A stretch of 59,669 bases of DNA, from assembly GCA_021737615.1 (NCBI GenBank), contig JAIPDR010000001.1, positions 1 to 59,669 of the forward strand, in the 5' to 3' direction. A program made the translations under genes and the position numbers. The number at the start of each line of letters is the position of its first letter. The stretch's first letter is position 1. The notes beneath the pieces were generated by a model, which saw nothing but the letters and a program-made list of their open reading frames with translations, made no database searches and had not been told where the DNA came from. This document shows, piece after piece, positions 25,357 to 32,800 of the stretch. Source of the stretch: Desulfohalobiaceae bacterium (GTDB taxonomy: Bacteria > Desulfobacterota > Desulfovibrionia > Desulfovibrionales > Desulfothermaceae).

Positions 25357-25508
25357 TTTGAGCATTTGCACACTCTTTTCGAACCGGTCTGCAGGGTTCT
25401 CTTGAGCGTCCTCGCTGGGAGGCTTCTCAGGTTTTCTTAGGCTCGCGAAATGGGGGAAACCGGACCGCACCAAAGGCTGAAAACCAGAAGACAGCTGAAA
25501 ATACACTT

Positions 25509-25671
25509 TCATGCAACATCCAAATTCAAAGCAGAGCTTAAGAGTCCGGAGGGGGCAGGGATCCCCCGTGAGCGAGCCTAAGAAAACCGAGAGCCGGAAG
25601 CGTTTAAGCGCAAGAGAGCCCTGTCGCCCGGTTCGAACTATTCCGCATTTTTACATGAAGTTTCATATGAG
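25509..25671. repeat. Dispersed ~160-bp repeat, copy 2
   Basis: The second copy of the element at 31-192. Conserved blocks include AAGAGTCCGGAGGGGGCAGG, AAAACCGAGAGCCGGAAGCG and CGGTTCGAACTATTCCGCAT. Its last 20 bases are copied in inverted form immediately downstream (see 25652-25708). The host function, if any, is unknown. Confidence 0.8.
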
Positions 25672-25708
25672 GCCTGCCAGAGGCAGGCCTCATATGAAAC
25701 TTCATGTA
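25652..25708. repeat. Perfect 27-bp palindrome with 3-base loop
   Basis: The arms 25652-25678 and 25682-25708 are exact reverse complements around AGA. The outer part is the end of the 160-bp repeat and the centre is GGCCTGCC-AGA-GGCAGGCC. A related hairpin with the same loop and core lies at 26056-26084. The structure could extrude as a cruciform or fold in RNA. Confidence 0.9.
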
Positions 25709-26229
25709 GCACAGGCCTCTTCAGTTTCGATGGGTATGACCTCATATCCCTGTGATTTTAGATAGTTGGTGTAATAATTAACTCGGCGTTTGTTGAAACG
25801 GGCCTCATAGGCTTCTAATCTCGAAAGCCTCATCATTGATCAAGGGCCGCCCGGGATCATGCTGACAAAGGGGTATACAACGCCAGAGCTAAAAGGATCT
25901 TGACTGCTGCCGTTCCTGTTGCTTTATATGTAACCAGCAACAGGCAGTGGGCAAGGGCTAAAAGTTTCTTCTCATTGATCAAACTGGCAGCAATCGACTT
26001 CAACAACTAGAACTTAAGGTACAGCCGTTTATCATCATAAATATTAAAGAGTTGAATGTCAGGCCTGCCAGAGGCAGGGCTGACACCCGAAACCTGGTAC
26101 CTGAAACCTGTGAAATGTCCAATTTTAAAGTCAAATAAATCATTTCAAGCAGTTAACTCACATAATTGGTACAGGTGTACGAAGTCTGGATTATTGAGAT
26201 GCTGCTCAATTTCAGGCCGACTGCCGGTA
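25709..26229. other. Non-coding stretch with decayed coding traces
   Basis: No gene can be supported. On the minus strand, 25702-25836 encodes a 44-residue frame (MMRLSRLEAYEARFNKRRVN...) without a ribosome binding site, and a further short frame near 25860-25985 reads like degraded coding sequence. A hairpin with core GGCCTGCC-AGA-GGCAGG lies at 26056-26084. These may be the remains of a mobile element, but I cannot name one. Confidence 0.35.
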
Positions 26230-27879
26230 TCAGGATACCTTCTTCCTCATTTTTCTTCTTTGACCGGCCGTCTTGGGGTCGGCTGCTTCCCGGACTCTCC
26301 CCGGATCCGGCAATCCCTTGAAAAGGGACCAGAACTGAGGCCAGAGGCGGGTCAGTTCCCCGGGATTCTTGACTATCAGCCCGGGCCGCTTCAAGGCCAT
26401 GACCGCCAGAGCCATGCTCCACCAGGGGTGAAGCGTCTGCATTTTCACTTCCGGGCAGTCCTGCAGGTTGAGCCCGCCCTGGATCGAAAGCCGGTCATCG
26501 CTCAGGCTGTAGGCGGCCCCCAGACTGTCCAGAAGGACCAGGGCAAAATCCAGGTCCTCTCCGGGAAGGACCATGAGCTCCGCTTCTTTTTGCCTGCAGA
26601 GGACCTGAGCCAGAGCCAGCGGCAAAAGCCAGGCCTTTCCCCGGGTATCGATGGACAAGGGCTGCGTCTTTTCTCTTAAAAACTTCCCCCTGACCCCTGC
26701 GGAATCAACCGTGACCTCCATTCCCAGCTTTTCGAAAAGCTCCAGGACCGTCGCGCTTTCCGGCAGGTCCAGGGGGAACTCCCCCTGGATTCCGGCCCGG
26801 CCCCGGCTGACATAGGCCATGGCCAGCAGATATCCGCAAAAGACAGGATCCAGGGGCAGCCCGGGACACTCGGGCATGTCCAGGCGCCCCCCCGTGATCA
26901 CCCAACCTTGCTCCTGTTGACGGAAACGCCCTCCGGCCGCGGTCAGGACCCTGAAGACCCTGGGCAAATCCAAAAACAGGCCCCCAGCGTCTTCTTGTTT
27001 CACAAAGGCCTCTGCTTTCGGTTCCAGCCTTGCCGCCAGAGTCAGGACCAGGGCCTGGACCATGTCCGGGGAGGCATCAGGGGGCAGGTCCAGGCTCGCA
27101 TCGATCCTGCCGCTTGATTCCAGACGGACCGGCAGTCCGCGGCTACCGGGGACCAGGCTGATCATCCTGCCTCCCAGGGCCCGGACGATCCTTTCCACGG
27201 GCCTGAGGTCGATCAGCTTGAGACGGCTTCCCCCGGAAAAGCGGCAAACCCCAGGTTTCATCGCCGCCAGAAAGATCAAGAGGTAGAGATTGAAAGGATC
27301 CTGACCCACGAAAAGAGTTTTCCTGTCGAAATCCGGCCCTTGGCCTCCCCGGCAGGAAACCAGGTCCTTTTCCCAGAAAAATGTGCCCCCGGCCTGATTC
27401 AAGCCTTTGATGAGCTCAAAGAGAGGATCGTTCAGGACCGCGCCGGAGAGCTGCAGGGGGACCCCTGCAGCCGCCCCCATGAAAACCCACATCCTGGAGA
27501 GCAGAATGTCTCCCGGACCTTCCAGGTCCATCCGGGCCGGTTCCTTGCTCGGGCGCAACTCGAATTCCCAGTCCTTTTTTTTCTCGAGACGTTCATAGCC
27601 GAGCCCGTTGACCAGATGAAACAGGCTGTGCATCATCCGTTCATCGAGTCCCTGGGACTCGGCCTGGGCCCGCCAGTTCTGCCAGAGCTGCTTCTCCTGC
27701 CCGGGATCAACCAGAGACTTCTTTTTCTGTTTCCTGGATCCCGCTGCCTTGCCGAGCAGCCTGCTCCGCTTTCCCAGGAGCCGTATCAGGGCCCCGTCCA
27801 TTTCCTCGAGTTCAGAAGTCAAGGTTCTTTTCTTTTCCAAGCTGTGATTTTTTTCCGGCATCTGGTTGTTTCTCTTCAT
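26230..27879 (-). CDS. Chorismate mutase-like/EPSP synthase-like fusion protein, divergent
   Basis: About 549 residues. The N-terminal part (about 15-95) has the helical, charged form of an AroQ chorismate mutase (ELEEMDGALIRLLGKRSRLL). The rest follows the EPSP synthase (AroA) fold, with RLKLIDLRPVERIVRALGGR and SATVLELFEKLGMEVTVDSA in the expected order. The catalytic PGDKS-SHR loop reads GPGDILLSRM, and the GN-GT-MR loop reads VGQDPFNLYLL, so the key lysine and several PEP/shikimate ligands are missing. No other aromatic gene is adjacent. It may use another substrate or be regulatory. The start is uncertain (ATG 27879 or 27861, TTG 27888). Confidence 0.7.
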   Translation of the reverse strand: MKRNNQMPEKNHSLEKKRTLTSELEEMDGALIRLLGKRSRLLGKAAGSRKQKKKSLVDPGQEKQLWQNWRAQAESQGLDERMMHSLFHLVNGLGYERLEKKKDWEFELRPSKEPARMDLEGPGDILLSRMWVFMGAAAGVPLQLSGAVLNDPLFELIKGLNQAGGTFFWEKDLVSCRGGQGPDFDRKTLFVGQDPFNLYLLIFLAAMKPGVCRFSGGSRLKLIDLRPVERIVRALGGRMISLVPGSRGLPVRLESSGRIDASLDLPPDASPDMVQALVLTLAARLEPKAEAFVKQEDAGGLFLDLPRVFRVLTAAGGRFRQQEQGWVITGGRLDMPECPGLPLDPVFCGYLLAMAYVSRGRAGIQGEFPLDLPESATVLELFEKLGMEVTVDSAGVRGKFLREKTQPLSIDTRGKAWLLPLALAQVLCRQKEAELMVLPGEDLDFALVLLDSLGAAYSLSDDRLSIQGGLNLQDCPEVKMQTLHPWWSMALAVMALKRPGLIVKNPGELTRLWPQFWSLFKGLPDPGRVREAADPKTAGQRRKMRKKVS

Positions 27880-28295
27880 CTGGGTCAAGGTTTATCATTA
27901 AAAGAGGTCTTCAGGCTCATTTCGAGAGCACCTGCGGCCTCTGGGCTCGGGATCCGCTGGCCCGAATCGGATATTTACGGGAAAATAACAGTATCGTAAA
28001 GCAGGCGGACAAGGCAAGACAGAAAGAAAAAAACAGGCAGCTACAAAAAGCCTGAAATCCCCTGATGACCCGGATGCACCAAGTCTGATCTTTTTTCTTG
28101 ACAACTTGATAAAAATTTCACAAAGTGTTTTCACCTTTTTGCATCAGCCAATCACAACAGGTCTTTGGTTTTTGTTTATACATTATTTTCAAATGACTAT
28201 ATGTTTCTTAAGGCGCTGAAATCAGGACTGTGAAAATTGTATCGGCCAAAATCGTGAAAGCAGATACAAACGTATAACCCATAAGGAGACTGCAC
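27880..28295. other. Upstream region of sat
   Basis: About 400 bases without a gene, AT-richer than the surroundings, dividing the minus-strand EPSP-like gene from sat. It contains a consensus -35 hexamer TTGACA (28098-28103), a Rex-like operator (28106-28123) and, directly before sat, AAGGAG. No clear -10 was found, and the leader to sat would be long (about 150 bases or more). Confidence 0.5.
28106..28123 (+). promoter_or_regulatory. Candidate Rex (redox repressor) operator upstream of sat
   Basis: TTGATAAAAATTTCACAA fits the Rex palindrome TTGTGAA-N4-TTCACAA, with a perfect right half and five of seven in the left half. It begins two bases after a consensus TTGACA hexamer, so binding would block RNA polymerase. 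Rex is reported to repress sat in Desulfovibrio vulgaris and senses the NADH/NAD+ ratio. The site itself is a pattern match by eye. Confidence 0.65.
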
Positions 28296-29549
28296 ATGGC
28301 TGAGATAGGACATGGAGGCAAAGAGATCCGGGAAAGAATCATGAAGCCGGCCGAGGCCAGGGAAAAGATCAAGGGTTTGACCCAGATCCCGGTCCGTAAA
28401 CAGATCGCCAACGAGATCATCAACCTGGCCTATGGATGGTTCACTCCCCTGGAAGGATTCATGGGCAAGGACGACGTCGAGGCAGTGGTCAAGAACATGC
28501 GCCTGGCCAACGGCACCATCTGGCCCATCCCCATTCTCTTCGATCTTTCCGAAAAGGAGATCCAGGACTACGGAGTCAAGCCGGGAACATCGGTTGTGCT
28601 CAACTACCAGGACAACCCCATGGCCCTGTTTGAGGTCAGCGAAGTCTTCGAGTACGACAAGGCCGCCATCTGTCAGGCCGTGCTGGGCACCACCGAGGAG
28701 AAGCACCCCGGCTGCGCCCGGACCTACAGCTATAAAGACAAGTTCGTGGCCGGAAAAATCACCCTGCTCAAGGAACCCAGAATCAACGAGCCCTTTGGAC
28801 CTTACTTCCTGCCGCCCTTGAAGATGCGGGCCATCATCAAGGAAAAGGGCTGGAACCGGACAGTGGCCCATCAGACCAGAAATGTCCCCCACACCGGGCA
28901 CGAATGGCTGATGAAGGGCGCCTTTTTCCAGACCTACGGCGACCTGCCCATTGAAAAACCCGAAGTGGGAGTGGTGGTCAATGCCATCATCGGTGAAAAA
29001 CGGGTCAAGGATTACATCGACGAGGCCATCATCCTCTGCCAGGACGAGTTGGAAAAGGCCGGCTATTTCGGCCCGCACAATCACTTGACCTCTCTGACTT
29101 TCTGGGATATGCGCTACGCCGGACCCAAGGAAGCTGTTTTCCATGCCATATTACGGGCCAACCTGGGCATCACGCACCACATGTACGGTCGTGACCACGC
29201 CGGAGTCGGCGACTACTACGGCGCCTACGAGGCTCACCATCTCCTGGACACCGTGGGCAAAGAACTGGACATCACTCCGGTCTATTCCATGAACTGGCTC
29301 TACTGTCCGGTCTGCGCCGAAATCACCAGCGAGGGCCTCTGCAACCACAAGGACAAGCAGCAGAAATTCAGCGGCACCCTGATCCGGAGCATCGTCACCG
29401 ACGGGGTCAAACCGCCCAGGTTGATCATCAGGCCGGAAGTCTTCGATCAAATCATGGAATGCGCCGAAAAGTACGGTGAGGGCTCGCCCTTTGTCAGCGA
29501 AAAGTACCTGGAAAAGAGGACCCCGGTCTTCAATATCGAACCGCTCTAG
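28296..29549 (+). CDS. sat: Sulfate adenylyltransferase (ATP sulfurylase)
   Basis: A 417-residue homo-oligomeric ATP sulfurylase that activates sulfate with ATP to adenylylsulfate (APS) and pyrophosphate, the first cytoplasmic step of dissimilatory sulfate reduction. The catalytic signature TRNVPHTGHEWLMKGAF (HTGH at about 199-202) and GRDHAGVGDYYGAYEAH (from about 298) are intact, and the zinc-type cysteines YCPVCAEITSEGLC (about 342-355) are those of the dissimilatory enzyme. The length is normal. AAGGAG lies about eight bases before the ATG. It heads the sulfate locus and is probably under Rex control. Confidence 0.98.
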   Translation: MAEIGHGGKEIRERIMKPAEAREKIKGLTQIPVRKQIANEIINLAYGWFTPLEGFMGKDDVEAVVKNMRLANGTIWPIPILFDLSEKEIQDYGVKPGTSVVLNYQDNPMALFEVSEVFEYDKAAICQAVLGTTEEKHPGCARTYSYKDKFVAGKITLLKEPRINEPFGPYFLPPLKMRAIIKEKGWNRTVAHQTRNVPHTGHEWLMKGAFFQTYGDLPIEKPEVGVVVNAIIGEKRVKDYIDEAIILCQDELEKAGYFGPHNHLTSLTFWDMRYAGPKEAVFHAILRANLGITHHMYGRDHAGVGDYYGAYEAHHLLDTVGKELDITPVYSMNWLYCPVCAEITSEGLCNHKDKQQKFSGTLIRSIVTDGVKPPRLIIRPEVFDQIMECAEKYGEGSPFVSEKYLEKRTPVFNIEPL

Positions 29550-29657
29550 ATCGGAGTAAAACAGGCGACAGGCCCAAGGTTGAAAAGAGCACGCAAGGAT
29601 AACAGATTCGCGGGAATGTTTTACATTCTTTAGAGTCCCAATGAGGAGGTAGCAAGT

Positions 29658-29954
29658 ATGGCTGGGAAAAACCCGATCTATGTCTGGGTCAATGAAGAGA
29701 GATACGAGCAGTTGGAAAAGGCCGGCCTGGCTCATCACACCGAAGAACGGCTGGCCGGACTGAAAGTCCTGGTTGTCTATGCCGATGACGAGCAGGCCAA
29801 AACCTTTGTCGATAAATTCGGCGCCAAACACGACACCTCCACCACCGGAAGCATCGAACTCCTGCCCAAGGAGGTCAAGCACAGGCTCTATGACAAGGTG
29901 GTGGAAAAACAGAGTCTGGACGTAGTCTCCGATGTCTTGAAGGAATTCTCGTAA
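29658..29954 (+). CDS. Small conserved-looking protein between sat and aprB, function unknown
   Basis: A 98-residue soluble protein with no recognised domain. It begins MAGKNPIYVWVNEERYEQLE, has a central beta-strand LAGLKVLVVYADDEQA (about 32-47), and is rich in charged residues with no cysteine. A very good ribosome binding site (GAGGAGG, 29643-29649) and codon use like its neighbours support that it is expressed. It lies 108 bases after sat and 134 before aprB, with a weak terminator-like hairpin after it, so it is probably transcribed with sat. A role in APS metabolism is inferred only from position. Confidence 0.8.
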   Translation: MAGKNPIYVWVNEERYEQLEKAGLAHHTEERLAGLKVLVVYADDEQAKTFVDKFGAKHDTSTTGSIELLPKEVKHRLYDKVVEKQSLDVVSDVLKEFS

Positions 29955-30009
29955 GCACGGACAACAACTGCAGGGCCCGCTTCCGGGATGGAGCGGTCCA
30001 TTCGTTAAC

Positions 30010-30032
30010 AAGCGGTTTCCCTGCCGCTTTTT
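30010..30032 (+). terminator. Weak terminator-like hairpin before aprB
   Basis: AAGCGG (30010-30015) pairs with CCGCTT (30024-30029), followed by TTT. The stem is short, so readthrough is likely. It would partly separate sat and the 98-residue gene from aprBA. Confidence 0.45.
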
Positions 30033-30060
30033 GGATATATCACTGGCACCCCATTATTCT
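30031..30060 (+). promoter_or_regulatory. Possible sigma-70 promoter of aprBA
   Basis: TTGGAT (30031-30036) and TATTCT (30055-30060) with an 18-base spacer lie just after the hairpin at 30010 and about 30 bases before the aprB start. It is a reasonable but not strong match. Confidence 0.45.
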
Positions 30061-30088
30061 AACAAACCTGTTTGAAGGAGGATTCACA

Positions 30089-30562
30089 ATGCCTAGTTAC
30101 GTTAACCCGGAAAAATGCGACGGTTGCAAAGGCGGAGAAAAGACAGCCTGCATGTACGTCTGCCCCAACGACCTCATGATCCTGGACGAGAAAGAAATGA
30201 AGGCTTACAACCTGGAACCGGATCAGTGCTGGGAGTGCTACTCCTGCATCAAGATCTGCCCCCAGGGCGCTATTACCGCCAGGCCCTACGCAGACTTCGC
30301 CCCCATGGGCGGGACCAGCATTCCCCTGCGCAGCGCCGAAGATATCATGTGGACCATCCAGTTCCGTTCCGGTGAGGTCAAGCGGTTCAAATTCCCCATC
30401 CGGACCACTCCGGAAGGATCCATCCAGCCCTTCGAGGGCAAACCTGAGGCCGATGATCTGGAGAGCCCGCTGTTTTTCAACGAAAAGGAACTGAAATCCC
30501 CCAAGGAAGTCCTGAACAAGAAAGTGGACATCCAGGATGCGGATTATACCGAAGTCATCTAA
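30089..30562 (+). CDS. aprB: Adenylylsulfate reductase, beta (iron-sulfur) subunit
   Basis: A 157-residue electron-transfer subunit of APS reductase. Two [4Fe-4S] clusters are bound by CDGCKGGEKTACMYVCPNDL (about 11-30) and CWECYSCIKICPQGAI (about 47-62). The longer spacing in the first motif is characteristic of AprB. The C-terminal tail (about 100-157) wraps around AprA in known structures and is present. It passes electrons, probably from the Qmo complex, to the FAD of AprA. GAAGGAGG precedes the ATG, and aprA follows 69 bases later. Confidence 0.98.
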   Translation: MPSYVNPEKCDGCKGGEKTACMYVCPNDLMILDEKEMKAYNLEPDQCWECYSCIKICPQGAITARPYADFAPMGGTSIPLRSAEDIMWTIQFRSGEVKRFKFPIRTTPEGSIQPFEGKPEADDLESPLFFNEKELKSPKEVLNKKVDIQDADYTEVI

Positions 30563-30631
30563 ACCCGACCGCATTTTTTTTGTTGGTTGCAAGCACCGAA
30601 TATAGAGAACAACTTTGAAAAGGAGTGATAT

Positions 30632-32629
30632 ATGCCTCAGTTACCAACCAAGAACGTAACCACAGGTCTTGCCCTGGCTGAACCGGAAGTCGTGGAAGTG
30701 GAAACCGACGCCCTGCTTATCGGCGGCGGTATGGGCTGCACCGGCGCCGCCGTGGAAGCGGTTCGCTGGGGGGACAAATACGGCGTCAAGGTCCTGCTCG
30801 TGGACAAAGCCGCCCTGGAGCGCTCCGGCGCCGTAGCCCCGGGACTTTCGGCCATCAACACCTATCTTGGCAAGAACGATCCCGACGATTACGTGCGCAT
30901 GGTCCGCACCGACCTGATGCACGTCGTCCGGGAAGACCTGATCTTCGATCTGGGCCGGCACGTGGACGACTCCGTCCACCTCTTCGAAGAGTGGGGGCTG
31001 CCCATCTGGGTCAGCAAGGACGGCAAGAACCTGGACGGGGCCAAGGCCCAGTCCGAAGGCTTGAAGGTCAGGGAAGGCGCCGACGTGGTCCGTTCCGGCC
31101 GCTGGCAGTGCATGATCAACGGGGAATCCTACAAGGTCATCGTGGCCGAGGCCGCCAAGAACGCCCTGGGCGAAGACCGCTATCTGGAAAGGGTCTTCGT
31201 GGTCAAGCTGCTCCTGGACGCCAACCAGCCAAACCGGGTGGCCGGTGCAGTCGGTTTCTCCGTCCGGGAAAACAAGGTCTACATCTTCAAGGCCAAGGGC
31301 ATGATCGTGGCCTGCGGCGGTGCGGTCAACGTCTTCAGGCCCCGCTCCACCGGCGAAGGCATGGGCCGGGCCTGGTATCCGGTCTGGAACGCCGGTTCCA
31401 CCTACACCATGTGCGCCCAGGTCGGCGCGGAAATGACCATGATGGAAAACAGGTTCGTCCCGGCCCGGTTCAAGGACGGCTACGGCCCTGTCGGTGCCTG
31501 GTTCCTGCTCTTCAAGGCCAAGGCCACCAACTACAAGGGCGAGGACTACACCCAGACCAACAAGGCCATGCTCAAGCCTTATGAAGACCGCAATTACGTG
31601 GCCGGTCCGGTTGTTCCCACCTGCCTCAGAAACCACATGATGCTCAGGGAAATGCGCGAAGGACGCGGACCGATCTACATGGACACGGCCACTGCGCTGC
31701 AGACCTCCTTCAAGGAACTGAACAAGAACGAGCAGAAACATCTTGAAGCCGAAGCCTGGGAAGACTTCCTGGATATGGCTCCGGGCCAGGCCAACCTCTG
31801 GGCGGCCATGAACATCAAGCCCGAGGAAATCGGTTCCGAGATCATGCCCACCGAGCCCTACCTCCTCGGCTCCCACTCCGGCTGCTGCGGCATCTGGGTC
31901 TCCGGTCCGGACGAAGACTGGGTCCCGGACGACTACAAGATCAAGGCCGACAACGGCAAGATCTACAACCGCATGACCACGGTCAACGGCCTGTTCACCT
32001 GCGCCGACGGCGTCGGTGCTTCCGGGCACAAGTTCTCCTCCGGATCCCATGCCGAAGGCCGCATCGCCGCCAAGCAGCTGATCCGCTGGTGCGTGGACCA
32101 CAAGGACTACCAGCCGGCTTTGAAGGAATCCGCCGAAGAGCTGAAGAAAATGGTTTACCAGCCCTGGTACACCTTTGAAGAGAACAAGCACGAATCCACC
32201 GATCCCAACGTCAACCCGCTGTACATCACCCCGAGAAACTACATGATGCGGCTGGTCAAGCACACCGACGAGTACGGCGGCGGCTGCGCCACATTGTACA
32301 CCACCAATGCGGCCATGCTCAAGGTGGGCTTCCATCTCCTGGACATGCTGGAGGAAGACGCCGCCAAGCTCGGGGCCAGAGACCTGCACGAACTGCTCAG
32401 ATGCTGGGAACAGTTCCACAGGCTGTGGACCGTGCGCCTGCACCTGCAGCACATCAACTTCCGCAAGGAATCCAGGTATCCCGGATTCTACTATCGGGCC
32501 GACTTTATCGGTCTGGACGACGCCAAGTGGAAATGTTTCGCCAACTCCAAGCACGACCCGGAAACCGGCAAGACCACCTTCTTCAAGCGTCCCTATATCC
32601 AGATCATCCCTGATCCAATGGCCCCGTAA
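30632..32629 (+). CDS. aprA: Adenylylsulfate reductase, alpha (flavoprotein) subunit
   Basis: The 665-residue catalytic subunit, which reduces APS to sulfite and AMP at a non-covalent FAD. The dinucleotide-binding start is DALLIGGGMGCTGAAVEAV (about 32-50), followed by SGAVAPGLSAIN. YLLGSHSGCCGIWVSGPDED (about 409-428) and the later GLFTCADGVGASGHKFSSGS (about 455-474) are highly conserved in dissimilatory AprA. Length and order are those of the sulfate-reducer enzyme. It works as an AB heterodimer in the cytoplasm, docked to the Qmo complex, and a strong terminator follows 13 bases after its stop. Confidence 0.98.
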   Translation: MPQLPTKNVTTGLALAEPEVVEVETDALLIGGGMGCTGAAVEAVRWGDKYGVKVLLVDKAALERSGAVAPGLSAINTYLGKNDPDDYVRMVRTDLMHVVREDLIFDLGRHVDDSVHLFEEWGLPIWVSKDGKNLDGAKAQSEGLKVREGADVVRSGRWQCMINGESYKVIVAEAAKNALGEDRYLERVFVVKLLLDANQPNRVAGAVGFSVRENKVYIFKAKGMIVACGGAVNVFRPRSTGEGMGRAWYPVWNAGSTYTMCAQVGAEMTMMENRFVPARFKDGYGPVGAWFLLFKAKATNYKGEDYTQTNKAMLKPYEDRNYVAGPVVPTCLRNHMMLREMREGRGPIYMDTATALQTSFKELNKNEQKHLEAEAWEDFLDMAPGQANLWAAMNIKPEEIGSEIMPTEPYLLGSHSGCCGIWVSGPDEDWVPDDYKIKADNGKIYNRMTTVNGLFTCADGVGASGHKFSSGSHAEGRIAAKQLIRWCVDHKDYQPALKESAEELKKMVYQPWYTFEENKHESTDPNVNPLYITPRNYMMRLVKHTDEYGGGCATLYTTNAAMLKVGFHLLDMLEEDAAKLGARDLHELLRCWEQFHRLWTVRLHLQHINFRKESRYPGFYYRADFIGLDDAKWKCFANSKHDPETGKTTFFKRPYIQIIPDPMAP

Positions 32630-32642
32630 TCAACCGTATCGC

Positions 32643-32674
32643 AAGGCCGCGGGGCTGTCCCCGCGGCCTTTTTC
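32643..32674 (+). terminator. Rho-independent terminator after aprA
   Basis: A 12-bp perfect stem, AAGGCCGCGGGG (32643-32654) with CCCCGCGGCCTT (32659-32670), a CTGT loop and then TTTC. It separates aprBA from the qmo genes. Confidence 0.93.
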
Positions 32675-32695
32675 ATAAGATGGTCTGAGGCGGGC

Positions 32696-32719
32696 CTGAA
32701 ATAGATCAGCCTATTTCAG
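32696..32719. other. Stem-loop upstream of qmoA
   Basis: Arms CTGAAATAG (32696-32704) and CTATTTCAG (32711-32719) with a six-base loop. A second small dyad, GATAC...GTATC, lies at about 32749-32764. Either could be a regulatory site in the qmo leader or an operator; no known motif was recognised. Confidence 0.5.
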
Positions 32720-32800
32720 CCCCGGCTCAGACCGTTTTCATTGAAAAACGATACTGGTACGTATCAGAGCCTGAAGTTGACAGATTGAGGGAGGAAACAT

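Noticed and set aside
25702-25836. Minus-strand 44-codon frame (MMRLSRLEAYEARFNK...)
   Set aside because: The composition is protein-like, but there is no ribosome binding site, the end lies in a palindrome, and no family is recognised. It is treated as possible decayed coding sequence.
28160-28200. Alternative sigma-70 promoter (TTGGTT with TATACA/TATATG hexamers) for sat
   Set aside because: The spacings do not fit 16-18 bases; only AT-richness supports it.
30043-30060. Sigma-54 promoter before aprB (TGGCAC)
   Set aside because: The GG/GC elements lack the required TTGC at the right distance.
30641-32554. Very long open frame antisense to aprA
   Set aside because: A shadow produced by the codon bias of aprA; the sense protein is certain and the antisense translation is Val/Gly/His-rich without domains.
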